A stretch of DNA of 64,000 nucleotides from Pelagibacteraceae bacterium AG-349-E10. GTDB taxonomy: Bacteria; Pseudomonadota; Alphaproteobacteria; HIMB59. Below the pieces are notes generated by a model. The model searched no databases, was not told the DNA's origin, and saw nothing but the letters and a program-made list of their open reading frames with translations. The first letter of the stretch is position 1. Each line of letters opens with the position of its first letter. Below are positions 45,654 to 54,281 of this stretch, piece by piece. The stretch is taken from the NCBI GenBank assembly GCA_003281065.1, contig QCDA01000002.1, positions 1 to 64,000 of the forward strand, read 5' to 3'. The position numbers and the translations under genes were made by a program.

Positions 45654-46459
45654 CCATGAAAAATATCAAAATAGGTTTGATATTTTTTTAAAACCATTGG
45701 TCTAAATAAAATCATATTAGATTTAATTTCTACATAACTTTTTTTTGAGTCTCCTAGATGTAAAATTTTTGTATTTTTAGGCTTAGTAATTTCGTGAATA
45801 TGATCTAACTTTACCCAATTTTTATCATATAGATTAACAGTTGTTCGAAGATCTTTGTCTAAAGGATTATTAAAGATTAATGATGACTCATTACAGTCAT
45901 CAAATCTAACCTGGGGTATATATGAGTTTGTTTTTAGTAGAGTTGATGAGAGAAGAGGGAAAATTTTCATATCGGCAGAAAAAGATAATGAACTGTTATT
46001 ACCATGTACATAGCTCCAAGGTCCATTATCATAATTATATCCTACATATCCTTTTTCGGTAACAAATGAACCGTGATCTTTAAGCTCTTTATAATTTTTA
46101 AAACTATGGAATATAGCCACTGATCCAAAATTATTTGGACAGTATTTTGAAACTAAAAAACTATAGGATTGAAAATATTTTAAATTGATTTCATTTTTAA
46201 AAATAATATTTCCATTTGAGTCAAAAAAAATAAAAATAACATTACAATCTTGATGAATCTTTGGCAATACCTGTGATGCTAAATTTGTAATATTTATTTT
46301 TGTGTCAAATTTATTTTGTGTATTCCAAAAAAAAAAATCACTAATAGATATTATATTTTTTTTTAAGTAAGAGTATCCCAAAGGTCGTAAATTTAAATTA
46401 TTTCTTAAAAAGAGGAGAATATCTTTAGAAATTAGATGCTTAATTAATTTTTTCATCAA
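45650..46459 (-). CDS. Unknown beta-rich protein A of an adjacent pair
   Basis: 269 residues, not recognised. The N-terminal 20 residues are basic and hydrophobic but lack a clear signal peptide. The rest alternates short hydrophobic and polar stretches typical of beta sandwiches. The segment from SYIPQVRFDDCNESSLIFNN to FDIFHG resembles, in spacing, the C-terminal part of the next protein (46440-47219). The two genes overlap by 20 bases. A role in glycan synthesis or modification is inferred only from position. Confidence 0.6.
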   Translation of the reverse strand: MMKKLIKHLISKDILLFLRNNLNLRPLGYSYLKKNIISISDFFFWNTQNKFDTKINITNLASQVLPKIHQDCNVIFIFFDSNGNIIFKNEINLKYFQSYSFLVSKYCPNNFGSVAIFHSFKNYKELKDHGSFVTEKGYVGYNYDNGPWSYVHGNNSSLSFSADMKIFPLLSSTLLKTNSYIPQVRFDDCNESSLIFNNPLDKDLRTTVNLYDKNWVKLDHIHEITKPKNTKILHLGDSKKSYVEIKSNMILFRPMVLKKYQTYFDIFHG

Positions 46460-47219
46460 GCCAATGTTTTTTCTTTAGTTTTTGAAAATGACTTCTATCT
46501 CCAGAAAAAATATACTCAAGAGGAGGATGGGTATGCTCAATACCCATTCTTTTTTTGTCAGGAGATTTTGTAAAATATAAAGGAACTCCTCCAAATTTAT
46601 CTGATTTAAAAACATAAAAATTATCAGTAAATTTATAATCAAGTTTATTTAAATCAAAAATATTAATAGTATTTGTAAAACATTGGAGCTGAGCTATTTT
46701 TTTAAATTCTGTGTTCATTACACTTACATAAAATTTTATTTTTTTTGGATTATCAGTTAAATTGATCATATAAAAATATGTTTCAAAATCACTTTGTATC
46801 ATAGGACTGCAGCTTACTAGGCTAATATTTTTTGATAAGATACTAGCTGGATATTCACCTTGATAGGAAGTAGATGTATAATTATTAAAGATTTTTGTAT
46901 TTGATCTCCACTGAGGAGATGAATTCATGTAATTTTGATTTTCAAGACTTTTATTGAATTCATTAGTTTTGAATGAAAACGATACAAAAACTGACTCATT
47001 CCTTGTTTCTTTTGGTAGATCATTTTTTTTTATAATACGCGATTCATTTTTTTTGATCTTATCTAGCTCAAAATATATCCATTCTTCTCCATTAGAATAA
47101 AAAGCGTAAGGATAAATATCTTTAAGTACATCTTTGCAAAATTTTGAATTTGGAGGAAAATTAAAAATATCTATTGAAGAACTTGAGTCGTAATGGTCTA
47201 AAAAAAAATAAATATTCAT
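46440..47219 (-). CDS. Unknown beta-rich protein B of an adjacent pair
   Basis: 259 residues, not recognised. It has no signal peptide and no membrane helix. The C-terminal half (SPMIQSDFETYFYMINLTDN, then IKFYVSVMN and a late MGIEHTHPPLEY) mirrors the neighbouring protein A by eye: a polar Asp-containing turn, a strand ending in an Asn, a second strand and a final His-containing end. A common origin is possible. Both lie between methyltransferase genes. Confidence 0.6.
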   Translation of the reverse strand: MNIYFFLDHYDSSSSIDIFNFPPNSKFCKDVLKDIYPYAFYSNGEEWIYFELDKIKKNESRIIKKNDLPKETRNESVFVSFSFKTNEFNKSLENQNYMNSSPQWRSNTKIFNNYTSTSYQGEYPASILSKNISLVSCSPMIQSDFETYFYMINLTDNPKKIKFYVSVMNTEFKKIAQLQCFTNTINIFDLNKLDYKFTDNFYVFKSDKFGGVPLYFTKSPDKKRMGIEHTHPPLEYIFSGDRSHFQKLKKKHWLDEKIN

Positions 47220-47222
47220 AAA

Positions 47223-48173
47223 CTATTTATATATTAATATTTTAATAATTTTTTTTATTATTTTAAATATATCTAAAAAAGGAAGAAATATAAGCTTTAA
47301 AATTTTATTTTTTCTTAAAATCTTTTTTGTGTCATTATAATTATTAATAATTCGATTTTCAGAATTATATGGTTCAATAACTGCATGAATTTTACTATTT
47401 ATATATTTTATTTTAAAACCTTTTAAATTAATAAGATTCATAAATGTTTTTTTTGTAAAATGTGTAACATGTGCTATGTGTAAAAAGTTTTTAATTTCAT
47501 AGTGATAATGTTCAGATATACTTTCGAGCGAGGGGACTTCTATATAAATAATACCTTTATCATTTAGTAAATTTTTACATTTTGCTAAAACATCATCTAC
47601 TGAAACTAAGTGCTCAAGGACATGCGAAAGAATAATTAAGTCAAATTTTCTGTTAATTTTTTTATAATTTGAAAATGTTGTTATATTTTTTTTCTTAGCA
47701 TAATCTAAATGATCATTTTGGTAGTCAAGTCCATATACTTCATAGTTCTTAGTTTGAAAAAATGAGAGTATACCCCCTGAACCACAACCAATTTCAAGGA
47801 CTGAGTTTTTAATATTATTTTTTAAATATTTTTTAATAATATCATATTTATATTGTGCTGATTTAAATCTACTATTAAATCTATCTTCCGGGCTTTTAAA
47901 GAATGAATATAGATCATTATAATATTTTTCATAAAACATATTCACAAAATCATTATTTGGGTATTTGTATTGTTGCATGAGTCCACAATCTTTACAAATA
48001 CCAGTAAAATATTTAATACCATATCTATCTGTATTAGATATATGTTGGTAATTGTAACTATTACAAATAATACAATTTCTATCGATAAGATTATTTTCTT
48101 GAGATAATAAATTATTTAATTTACTTGAAATTTTTAGTTGTTTTGAATTAAAAAGATATTGTTTTCTGATCAA
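47223..48173 (-). CDS. Class I methyltransferase with N-terminal zinc-ribbon (sugar C-methyltransferase-like)
   Basis: 316 residues. The N terminus has four Cys in a CxxC-CxxC arrangement (NCIICNSYNY near 34, GICKDCGLMQQ near 58), typical of C-methyltransferases of deoxysugar pathways. SAM motif I is VLEIGCGSGGILSFF near 125, then YGLDYQND and FDLIILSHVLEHL. A basic hydrophobic C terminus (residues 285-316) may contact the membrane. A keto-sugar substrate is plausible. Confidence 0.83.
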   Translation of the reverse strand: MIRKQYLFNSKQLKISSKLNNLLSQENNLIDRNCIICNSYNYQHISNTDRYGIKYFTGICKDCGLMQQYKYPNNDFVNMFYEKYYNDLYSFFKSPEDRFNSRFKSAQYKYDIIKKYLKNNIKNSVLEIGCGSGGILSFFQTKNYEVYGLDYQNDHLDYAKKKNITTFSNYKKINRKFDLIILSHVLEHLVSVDDVLAKCKNLLNDKGIIYIEVPSLESISEHYHYEIKNFLHIAHVTHFTKKTFMNLINLKGFKIKYINSKIHAVIEPYNSENRIINNYNDTKKILRKNKILKLIFLPFLDIFKIIKKIIKILIYK

Positions 48174-48194
48174 TTAATTTACCTTTATAATGTT

Positions 48195-49145
48195 TTATTC
48201 ATAACCATATTTGTATAATCTTCTAAAACTAACAAAATTATCTAAACCTCTTATAGCAGTAAGACCCATGTTGATAATTGACTCATTTGTTGAACCACCT
48301 ATATGTGGGGTGCAATAAAAATTTTCTAGCTTTAACAACTTGTTGTTCATAGGAGGTTCATTTTGAAAGACATCAAAAGCAGCATTTGCAATTTTATTAA
48401 TTTTTAAAAATTTATAAATAGCATCTTCATTTATAATCCCACCACGTGAGCAATTAATAAATAAAATATTTTTTTTACAATATTTTAAATTATCTTCATT
48501 AATAAGACTTATTGTTTTTTTTGTCAAAGGTGTGTGTATACTTACAATATCCGAATTTTTTAAAAGTTCATTTATTGAACATTGAATATGATTAGAATTA
48601 TTAATTTTAATTTTTCTTATATCATTAATATAAATTTTACATTTCAATGGAGTTAATAATTTAAGTAAATCAGATCCGATAGAACCACACCCAATTATTC
48701 CTATTTTTTTATTAGTAATCTCCTCTGATGGTATTTGTTTAAATATATTATTCTGTTTTAAAGATTTTTGATAAGAGTATAGGTTTCTAGATATAGAAAA
48801 AATATAACCCATGACTAATTCTGAAACAGCTCTTGAATTTTGTCCTTTTTCCCAACCTAGTTTTACTTTAAATTTTTCTAAATCTTTTAAATTGATCATA
48901 TCTAGACCTACACCGTACTTGCTTATGACTTTAAGCTTAGGCAAATTTACTAACACATTTTTATCAATTTTATCAAGTGCAACTATAATTTTATTACAAT
49001 CAATAGCTGAAGATATAAGCTCACTATTTTTGAGTTTTCTTCCTGTTTCATTAAAAATACTATTAGGGTAAATTGATAATAGTTTTTTTCTTAAAAATTT
49101 ATTTTGAGAAAAAGATCTAGAAGTTACAAATACCTTATCTTTCAT
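48195..49145 (-). CDS. D-isomer-specific 2-hydroxyacid dehydrogenase
   Basis: 316 residues. The NAD domain has KIGIIGCGSIGSDLLKLL near 146 and the catalytic residues are in place: Arg in INCSRGGIINED near 231, Glu in VFQNEPPMN near 260 and His in CTPHIGGSTNES near 278. Family members oxidise or reduce 2-hydroxy/2-keto acids (SerA, PdxB and similar). Position in the cyclase cassette suggests a special precursor rather than serine synthesis; its substrate is unknown. Confidence 0.87.
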   Translation of the reverse strand: MKDKVFVTSRSFSQNKFLRKKLLSIYPNSIFNETGRKLKNSELISSAIDCNKIIVALDKIDKNVLVNLPKLKVISKYGVGLDMINLKDLEKFKVKLGWEKGQNSRAVSELVMGYIFSISRNLYSYQKSLKQNNIFKQIPSEEITNKKIGIIGCGSIGSDLLKLLTPLKCKIYINDIRKIKINNSNHIQCSINELLKNSDIVSIHTPLTKKTISLINEDNLKYCKKNILFINCSRGGIINEDAIYKFLKINKIANAAFDVFQNEPPMNNKLLKLENFYCTPHIGGSTNESIINMGLTAIRGLDNFVSFRRLYKYGYE

Positions 49146-49147
49146 AT

Positions 49148-50128
49148 TTAATAAACTTTATTAATTAGTTTCATTAGGTTTAATGCGTCTATTGAATTTC
49201 CGTGATTAATATTTTTGTTTTTCAAAATTGAGTCAAAAAAATGATTTACCTCAATTTCCCATGAATTATCAACCTTGAATAATAAATTTTTTTCTTTTGT
49301 CCAATTAGCTTCAGGTGGATTTGATCTATTAAGTGCATAAGTTAGATTCTCTTTACCATAAGAATTCGTTGAAGTTTTTAATCCATTTAATGTCATATAT
49401 CCTTTTTCTAAAAATATTTCTAATGAAAATAAATGCCTCCACTGTGTCATTGTTGAGTGTAATGAGCATAAAATATTTTTTTTAGAGTTTTTTAAGTTTA
49501 TAAAAACATTATCTTCAATATCTTTATTCCAATAAGAACTTGATTTCATGGATTGTATAACATCGAAATTACCACAAAAATAATTTAAAAGATCAAGCAT
49601 GTGAATACCTTGGTCTATCAAAATACCACCACCAGATATAGTTTTATCAGATCTCCAATTATTAAAAAAGTCTTTGGAAACGCTTTTACCATACCTACCC
49701 CTGGCCCAAAGAATTTTTCCATATTCTTCAGAGTCTATTTTATGTTTCATTAATATAATGCTTTTATGATGTCTGTGATTAAAACCATACATTAACTTTT
49801 TTTTATATTTTTTTTCATACCTTATTACTTTTTTCATTTCCTTTAAATTTATCGTAGGAGGTTTTTCACAAAAAACGTTTTTTTTGTATTTTAAACCTAA
49901 ACATGTGTAAAAGGAATTTAGGTTATTAGGTGTACAAACAAAAATACTATTAATTTTTTTATCTAAAAAAATATCATTATAATTTTCACAAGATAATTTT
50001 TGGGGAATTTTTTGATATGGATCGTAAATCTTATAAATATTTATATTTTTAATTTTTTTTAGAACTTTATGTCTTAACTTACCGATTTTACCATAACCAA
50101 TAATTGCAACGTTAATTTTATTTTTCAT
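49148..50128 (-). CDS. Gfo/Idh/MocA-family oxidoreductase
   Basis: 326 residues. Rossmann start VAIIGYGKIGKLRHKVLKK, conserved EKP in NVFCEKPPTINLKEMKK near 90, and the C-terminal domain motif GGGILIDQGIHMLDLLNYF near 167 with the catalytic His. Members oxidise sugars, inositols and nucleotide-sugars with NAD(P). It lies between the hydroxyacid dehydrogenase and the AroB-like cyclase; oxidation of a ring hydroxyl of the cyclase product is a possible role (inference). Confidence 0.87.
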   Translation of the reverse strand: MKNKINVAIIGYGKIGKLRHKVLKKIKNINIYKIYDPYQKIPQKLSCENYNDIFLDKKINSIFVCTPNNLNSFYTCLGLKYKKNVFCEKPPTINLKEMKKVIRYEKKYKKKLMYGFNHRHHKSIILMKHKIDSEEYGKILWARGRYGKSVSKDFFNNWRSDKTISGGGILIDQGIHMLDLLNYFCGNFDVIQSMKSSSYWNKDIEDNVFINLKNSKKNILCSLHSTMTQWRHLFSLEIFLEKGYMTLNGLKTSTNSYGKENLTYALNRSNPPEANWTKEKNLLFKVDNSWEIEVNHFFDSILKNKNINHGNSIDALNLMKLINKVY

Positions 50129-50132
50129 TATC

Positions 50133-51170
50133 TTAATTATATTTCAAATTAAATTTCTTAAAATCTAATAAGTATTTTAAAAGTAAACTATCTTTTTCAA
50201 ATTTCTTTATAAATGGTTTGCCAATATTTTTTATGAGAATTAATCTAATCTTATTATTGATTGTTTTTTTATCTTTTTTTAATATTTTAATCATTTCCAA
50301 TTCATTATATTTTTTTAAATTATAATTTTTTGAAATTAATTTAAGAGGTTTCTGTAGAGTAAAAAGCTGGTCTAAAGACAAAAAGCCTAGCCTGAATGAA
50401 ATATAATTAGCAATTTGTAAACCAAAGCATACAGCTATACCATGAGGTATTTTAAAATTAGATATAGCCTCAATGGCATGCCCGAAAGAATGGCCATAAT
50501 TTAAATAAATTCTGATATTTTTCTCCAATTCATCTTTTTCAATAAAGGTTTGTTTAATTTTCAGAGATTTTTTTATCATTTTATCTAATTCTATATTTTT
50601 TTTATCAAAGTAACTGTGAATATTTTTAGTGAAAAAATTAAATTTATTTTTATCAGATAAATAATAGTAATGAGCCATTTCTCCAAGGCCAGATAATAAA
50701 TCTTTTTCTTTTAATGATTTTAGAAAGTTTTGATTAATATATATTTTTTGTGGTGGATAATATCCACCTAAAATATTTTTTACACCTTTGAAATTTATAG
50801 ATATTTTACTTCCAATACAGCTGTCTGATTGGGCTAAAAGAGTAGTTGGTATAAAAATCCAACTTATTCCCCTAAATAATATGTGTGCTATAAAAGAAGT
50901 TATATCCTGTAAAGTACCTCCTCCAATGCAGACTATAATTGAGTTTTTATCAATATTTTTTTTTAATAATTTATTTATGATAGTTGAAACATGAATATAG
51001 CTTTTGGCTTTTTCAGAAGCCTTTATATAGATAGTATTAGTTTCTTTGAGTTTAATATTTTTTTTTTTAAAAAAGCTATCAACTAAATAAAAATATTTCT
51101 GTTTCTTATTTTCATTAAAATAATTTTTAAATTCAACAGTATAATTTCCAAATTTTGATTTAATTATCAT
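50133..51170 (-). CDS. Sugar-phosphate cyclase of the dehydroquinate-synthase superfamily, divergent
   Basis: 345 residues. NAD and substrate motifs are IGGGTLQDI near 83, PTTLLAQSDSCIGSKISIN near 108-126 and KNILGGYYPP near 131. Metal ligands are Glu164 (GLGEMAHYY), His227 (GHSFGHAIE) and His243 (PHGIA). It is not a normal AroB: GGKTAVN of dehydroquinate synthases is GSKISIN here, and the Lys after the metal-binding Glu is His167. This resembles cyclitol-forming members (EEVS or DOI synthases) only partly. The neighbouring aminotransferase, SDR and cytidylyltransferase suggest a cyclitol pathway. Confidence 0.8.
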   Translation of the reverse strand: MIIKSKFGNYTVEFKNYFNENKKQKYFYLVDSFFKKKNIKLKETNTIYIKASEKAKSYIHVSTIINKLLKKNIDKNSIIVCIGGGTLQDITSFIAHILFRGISWIFIPTTLLAQSDSCIGSKISINFKGVKNILGGYYPPQKIYINQNFLKSLKEKDLLSGLGEMAHYYYLSDKNKFNFFTKNIHSYFDKKNIELDKMIKKSLKIKQTFIEKDELEKNIRIYLNYGHSFGHAIEAISNFKIPHGIAVCFGLQIANYISFRLGFLSLDQLFTLQKPLKLISKNYNLKKYNELEMIKILKKDKKTINNKIRLILIKNIGKPFIKKFEKDSLLLKYLLDFKKFNLKYN

Positions 51171-51898
51171 TATATAATTGTATATCCCCCATCTACGACT
51201 ATATTTTGACCTGTAATATACGTATTGAGATCACTAGATAGAAAAATTACAACTGAGCCAATTTCATTTGTTTTTGCAAGGCGTTTAAGTGGAATTTTAT
51301 TTTTTATAACATTTATTTCTTTACCCAAGTTTCTCTTTGTCAATTCTGTATAAACGATACCAGGTGAAATACTATTTACTAAAATATTGTACTTGCCAAG
51401 TTCGGCTGCTAGTGTTCTTGTCAGTCCATTTAATCCTGATTTAGAGGATGCGTATGAAGATCTTTTTGGTTTGGATACTATACTCCAAATTGATGAAATA
51501 TTAATTATCTTTCCCTTATTTTGTTTGATCATTTTTGTTGATATTGACTGAGAGAGTTTATAAGGAATTTTTAAATTATTTTCTAAAATGAAATCAAATT
51601 CTGAGTGTCTGATATTTTTTAAGTTATTTATTTTATTTATACCCATATTGTTTATGAGAATATCTATATGTTTAAATTTATTAACTTTATCGAAAAAATT
51701 ATCTACAGAAGTATCTGATAAAGTGTCAAATTGAATAAAATCATATAATTTACTAGGTAGTTTATAATTTTGACTAGTTTTAGTTCCTGTAATTATTACT
51801 TTAGAACCATGTTCAATAAATTGATCACAAATATTTTTTCCGATACCTCTAGTTCCCCCAGTTAAAAGAACAAATTTATTTTTAAGATTTAATTTCAT
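51170..51898 (-). CDS. SDR-family oxidoreductase
   Basis: 242 residues, a classical short-chain dehydrogenase. Cofactor motif TGGTRGIGKNICDQF, NNMGINK, catalytic Ser in ISSIWS and the pair in SSYASSKSGLNGL (Tyr, Lys), then the C-terminal SPGIVYTELT and GQNIVVDGGYT. It overlaps the aminotransferase gene by 17 bases and meets the cyclase gene by one base, so the three are probably co-translated. A ring keto or hydroxyl group of the cassette product is the likely target. Confidence 0.88.
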   Translation of the reverse strand: MKLNLKNKFVLLTGGTRGIGKNICDQFIEHGSKVIITGTKTSQNYKLPSKLYDFIQFDTLSDTSVDNFFDKVNKFKHIDILINNMGINKINNLKNIRHSEFDFILENNLKIPYKLSQSISTKMIKQNKGKIINISSIWSIVSKPKRSSYASSKSGLNGLTRTLAAELGKYNILVNSISPGIVYTELTKRNLGKEINVIKNKIPLKRLAKTNEIGSVVIFLSSDLNTYITGQNIVVDGGYTII

Positions 51899-53093
51899 TC
51901 ATAGATTTGGAAAAAATTTTTTTAAATAAAGATATTTCTTTTAAACTAGTATTTAAACGAGGTCTTAATCTTACAGTGTTAAATCTAGTGGGATTAACTA
52001 ACATACCATTTTCAAAAAGTTTTTTTACTAATAAATCTCTAAATTTAGGGCTATCTAAATCAAATGCAATTAAATATCCTGAACTTCGTACATTCTTCAA
52101 AATTTTAAATTTTCTAAGATAATTAGATATATCTTTAGAGTATTTTTTTATTTGTCTTGTTAAATTATTTCTTTCTAAGTAATTTATTATTAAATTAGAC
52201 CTATACATATCAATAAGATCTGAATTCCATGTTACGTTTAATAAAAACTCATCATTAAAAATTTCAGAAAATTTTTTTTTAACCATAATTCCTGAAACTT
52301 GACTTTTTTTTCCAAATATTACGATATCAGGACTTACACCAATTTGTTGAAAATACCATTTTTTTCCTGAAGTATAAAATCCTGTCTGTATCTCATCAAA
52401 AATCAAAGGTATATTTTTTTTATTACAAATATTTTGAATGTCTTTTAAAAAATTTTCATCTAAATATCTGTCTCCAAATGTAGATTGTATTGGCTCTACC
52501 AAAACAGCACTTGATTTATCTTCTTTTATTTTTTTTTTTAAAAAAGTAATTATTTCTTGATATTTACTTTTTTCAAATTTTGCTGGTTGTTTTACTGCAT
52601 TTGTTACATCGATATGATCTATATATGCTCCAGGAAAATATTGAAGTCTTGGGTAGACACTATCAAATCTATCAGTAAATACTCCCCCATAGCCGTTTAT
52701 GCCATGAAAATTTCCTTTTAAAACAATAATATTTTTACTCTTATATTTTGAATAATAAATAGATGTTTTTATTGCAGCTTCAACTGCAAGTGCACCAGTT
52801 GAACAAAAATGAAAACTTTTATATATTCCCAATCCTAGAAATTTTTTAAAGTTTTTTTTAAAATCTCTTAAAATTTCTGAGTCTAATTCGCAATTTACAA
52901 TCTTTTGAGGGAAAATTTTGAGTAAATTTTTTTGTATTGATTTTTTTTTAAAAATATCTGAGTTATAACCTAGAGTAAGGGTTGAATATTGTCCAAAAAA
53001 ATCAAGGTACTTTTTATTTGTCCTTTTATCATATAGTAGACCTCCTTTGCTTTTATTAAAGTCAATATGAATATTAAAAATTGTATTTTTCAA
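51882..53093 (-). CDS. Class III PLP aminotransferase (L-lysine 6-transaminase-like)
   Basis: 403 residues. PLP-binding features are FCSTGALAVEAAIKTS near 102, LVEPIQSTFGDRYLDENF near 195, IFDEIQTGFYTSGKKW near 228 and the catalytic Lys in IFGKKSQVSGIM near 255. The FGKKxQVxG form is typical of lysine-6-aminotransferases rather than ornithine types. In this cassette it may aminate a keto-cyclitol or keto-sugar. A run of eleven A (T at 52529-52539) lies in the coding sequence. Confidence 0.86.
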   Translation of the reverse strand: MKNTIFNIHIDFNKSKGGLLYDKRTNKKYLDFFGQYSTLTLGYNSDIFKKKSIQKNLLKIFPQKIVNCELDSEILRDFKKNFKKFLGLGIYKSFHFCSTGALAVEAAIKTSIYYSKYKSKNIIVLKGNFHGINGYGGVFTDRFDSVYPRLQYFPGAYIDHIDVTNAVKQPAKFEKSKYQEIITFLKKKIKEDKSSAVLVEPIQSTFGDRYLDENFLKDIQNICNKKNIPLIFDEIQTGFYTSGKKWYFQQIGVSPDIVIFGKKSQVSGIMVKKKFSEIFNDEFLLNVTWNSDLIDMYRSNLIINYLERNNLTRQIKKYSKDISNYLRKFKILKNVRSSGYLIAFDLDSPKFRDLLVKKLFENGMLVNPTRFNTVRLRPRLNTSLKEISLFKKIFSKSMNEIKS

Positions 53094-53105
53094 AACAAAT
53101 ATAAA

Positions 53106-54230
53106 TTAGAAATCTTTCTGAGTGTATATATGTGCAACATCAGATCTACTTACAGCCAATCGTATAGATAAATTTTTACTCATAGCTGTAATCTTGTGCT
53201 TTTTATATCTTTCAATAAAAACAACATCACCTTTCTTAATTAATATGTCTCTATCTTCAATAGTCCACTTCCATTTTCCTTCAATAATATACCACCACTC
53301 ATCCCAGTTTGGATGAAAATGCATTCTATTACCCTCTCCTTTTAATTGAGCAATGAGAGTTGCTGAATTAGATTTAGAGTTGATCAGTCTATATGACCAT
53401 GATTTATCTTTTGGTTGATTTTTTATAATATCATTAATTGATATTTTTTCTTTATTAAAAACATCTAAAATATTATCTAATACACCGTCATCTTTTAGAA
53501 TTTTACTTACATTTGACTGACTTATTAATTTTTTTTGTTTGATTGAGCTGTTTGTTTCTTTTTTTAAGTCTTTTAATATTGCTTCAGCAATTTGAAAGTC
53601 TTCTTCGTAATCAATATCAAAGGACTCGATTTCTGAAATATCAAAAAAGTTTGTTTTACCACTTGGTCCATGATATGCACATTGAAATTTTTTCATATTA
53701 GTAATAAATTTTTTAGATTTCCAGCCCATGATACAACAAGCATATGCTTTTATCGGTTCTAAATCTTGCGAGGGGGGTGTTTTCTTTTTAGAATTAAAGT
53801 TAATTGGTTTTTTTTTATAAATACATTCTATTCTGACATCTTTTGTAGAAATCAAAGTATCTAGATTATTATCAATCATATGTTCAATAAACCTATTTAC
53901 AGTTTTACTTTTTAGAAAAGGTCCAGTCGGTAAGAGTTGAATGAGGAGGTCACATTCTATATTGTTCAAAAAATCTAAGCTAAAATCATCATTAAGAGCT
54001 TTGTTTGAAGCTAAAGATTTTTTTCTTTTATAAAATAATATATTTTCCTTATTTGCAATTTTTTCAAATTTTTTAGACTCTGAATTAATATAAATTTGAT
54101 TAAAATATTTAACAGATTTAGCTGTATCAATTATATGATTAATTAGTGGTTTATTCCCTAGAAATCTCAAATTTTTATTTTTTACTCTTTGACTTCCTAG
54201 TCTAGCAGGTATCATACAAACGATTTTCAT
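53106..54230 (-). CDS. Cytidylyltransferase fused to a C-terminal cupin domain
   Basis: 374 residues. The first 225 form an acylneuraminate-type cytidylyltransferase: MIPARLGSQRVKNKNLRFLG, LIQLLPTGPFLKSKTV near 95 and ESFDIDYEEDFQIAEAIL near 202. The last 90 form a cupin with HFHPNWDEWWYIIEG (304-318, two His and a Glu), then GDVVFIERYKKHKI. The order is unusual: CMP activation plus a metal-binding cupin. It may activate the cassette product as a CMP derivative, with the cupin isomerising or sensing it. Confidence 0.85.
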   Translation of the reverse strand: MKIVCMIPARLGSQRVKNKNLRFLGNKPLINHIIDTAKSVKYFNQIYINSESKKFEKIANKENILFYKRKKSLASNKALNDDFSLDFLNNIECDLLIQLLPTGPFLKSKTVNRFIEHMIDNNLDTLISTKDVRIECIYKKKPINFNSKKKTPPSQDLEPIKAYACCIMGWKSKKFITNMKKFQCAYHGPSGKTNFFDISEIESFDIDYEEDFQIAEAILKDLKKETNSSIKQKKLISQSNVSKILKDDGVLDNILDVFNKEKISINDIIKNQPKDKSWSYRLINSKSNSATLIAQLKGEGNRMHFHPNWDEWWYIIEGKWKWTIEDRDILIKKGDVVFIERYKKHKITAMSKNLSIRLAVSRSDVAHIYTQKDF

Positions 54231-54281
54231 TTTTAAAAAATTAAACTAAAGATACATTTCTATCAATAATATAATAATAGA

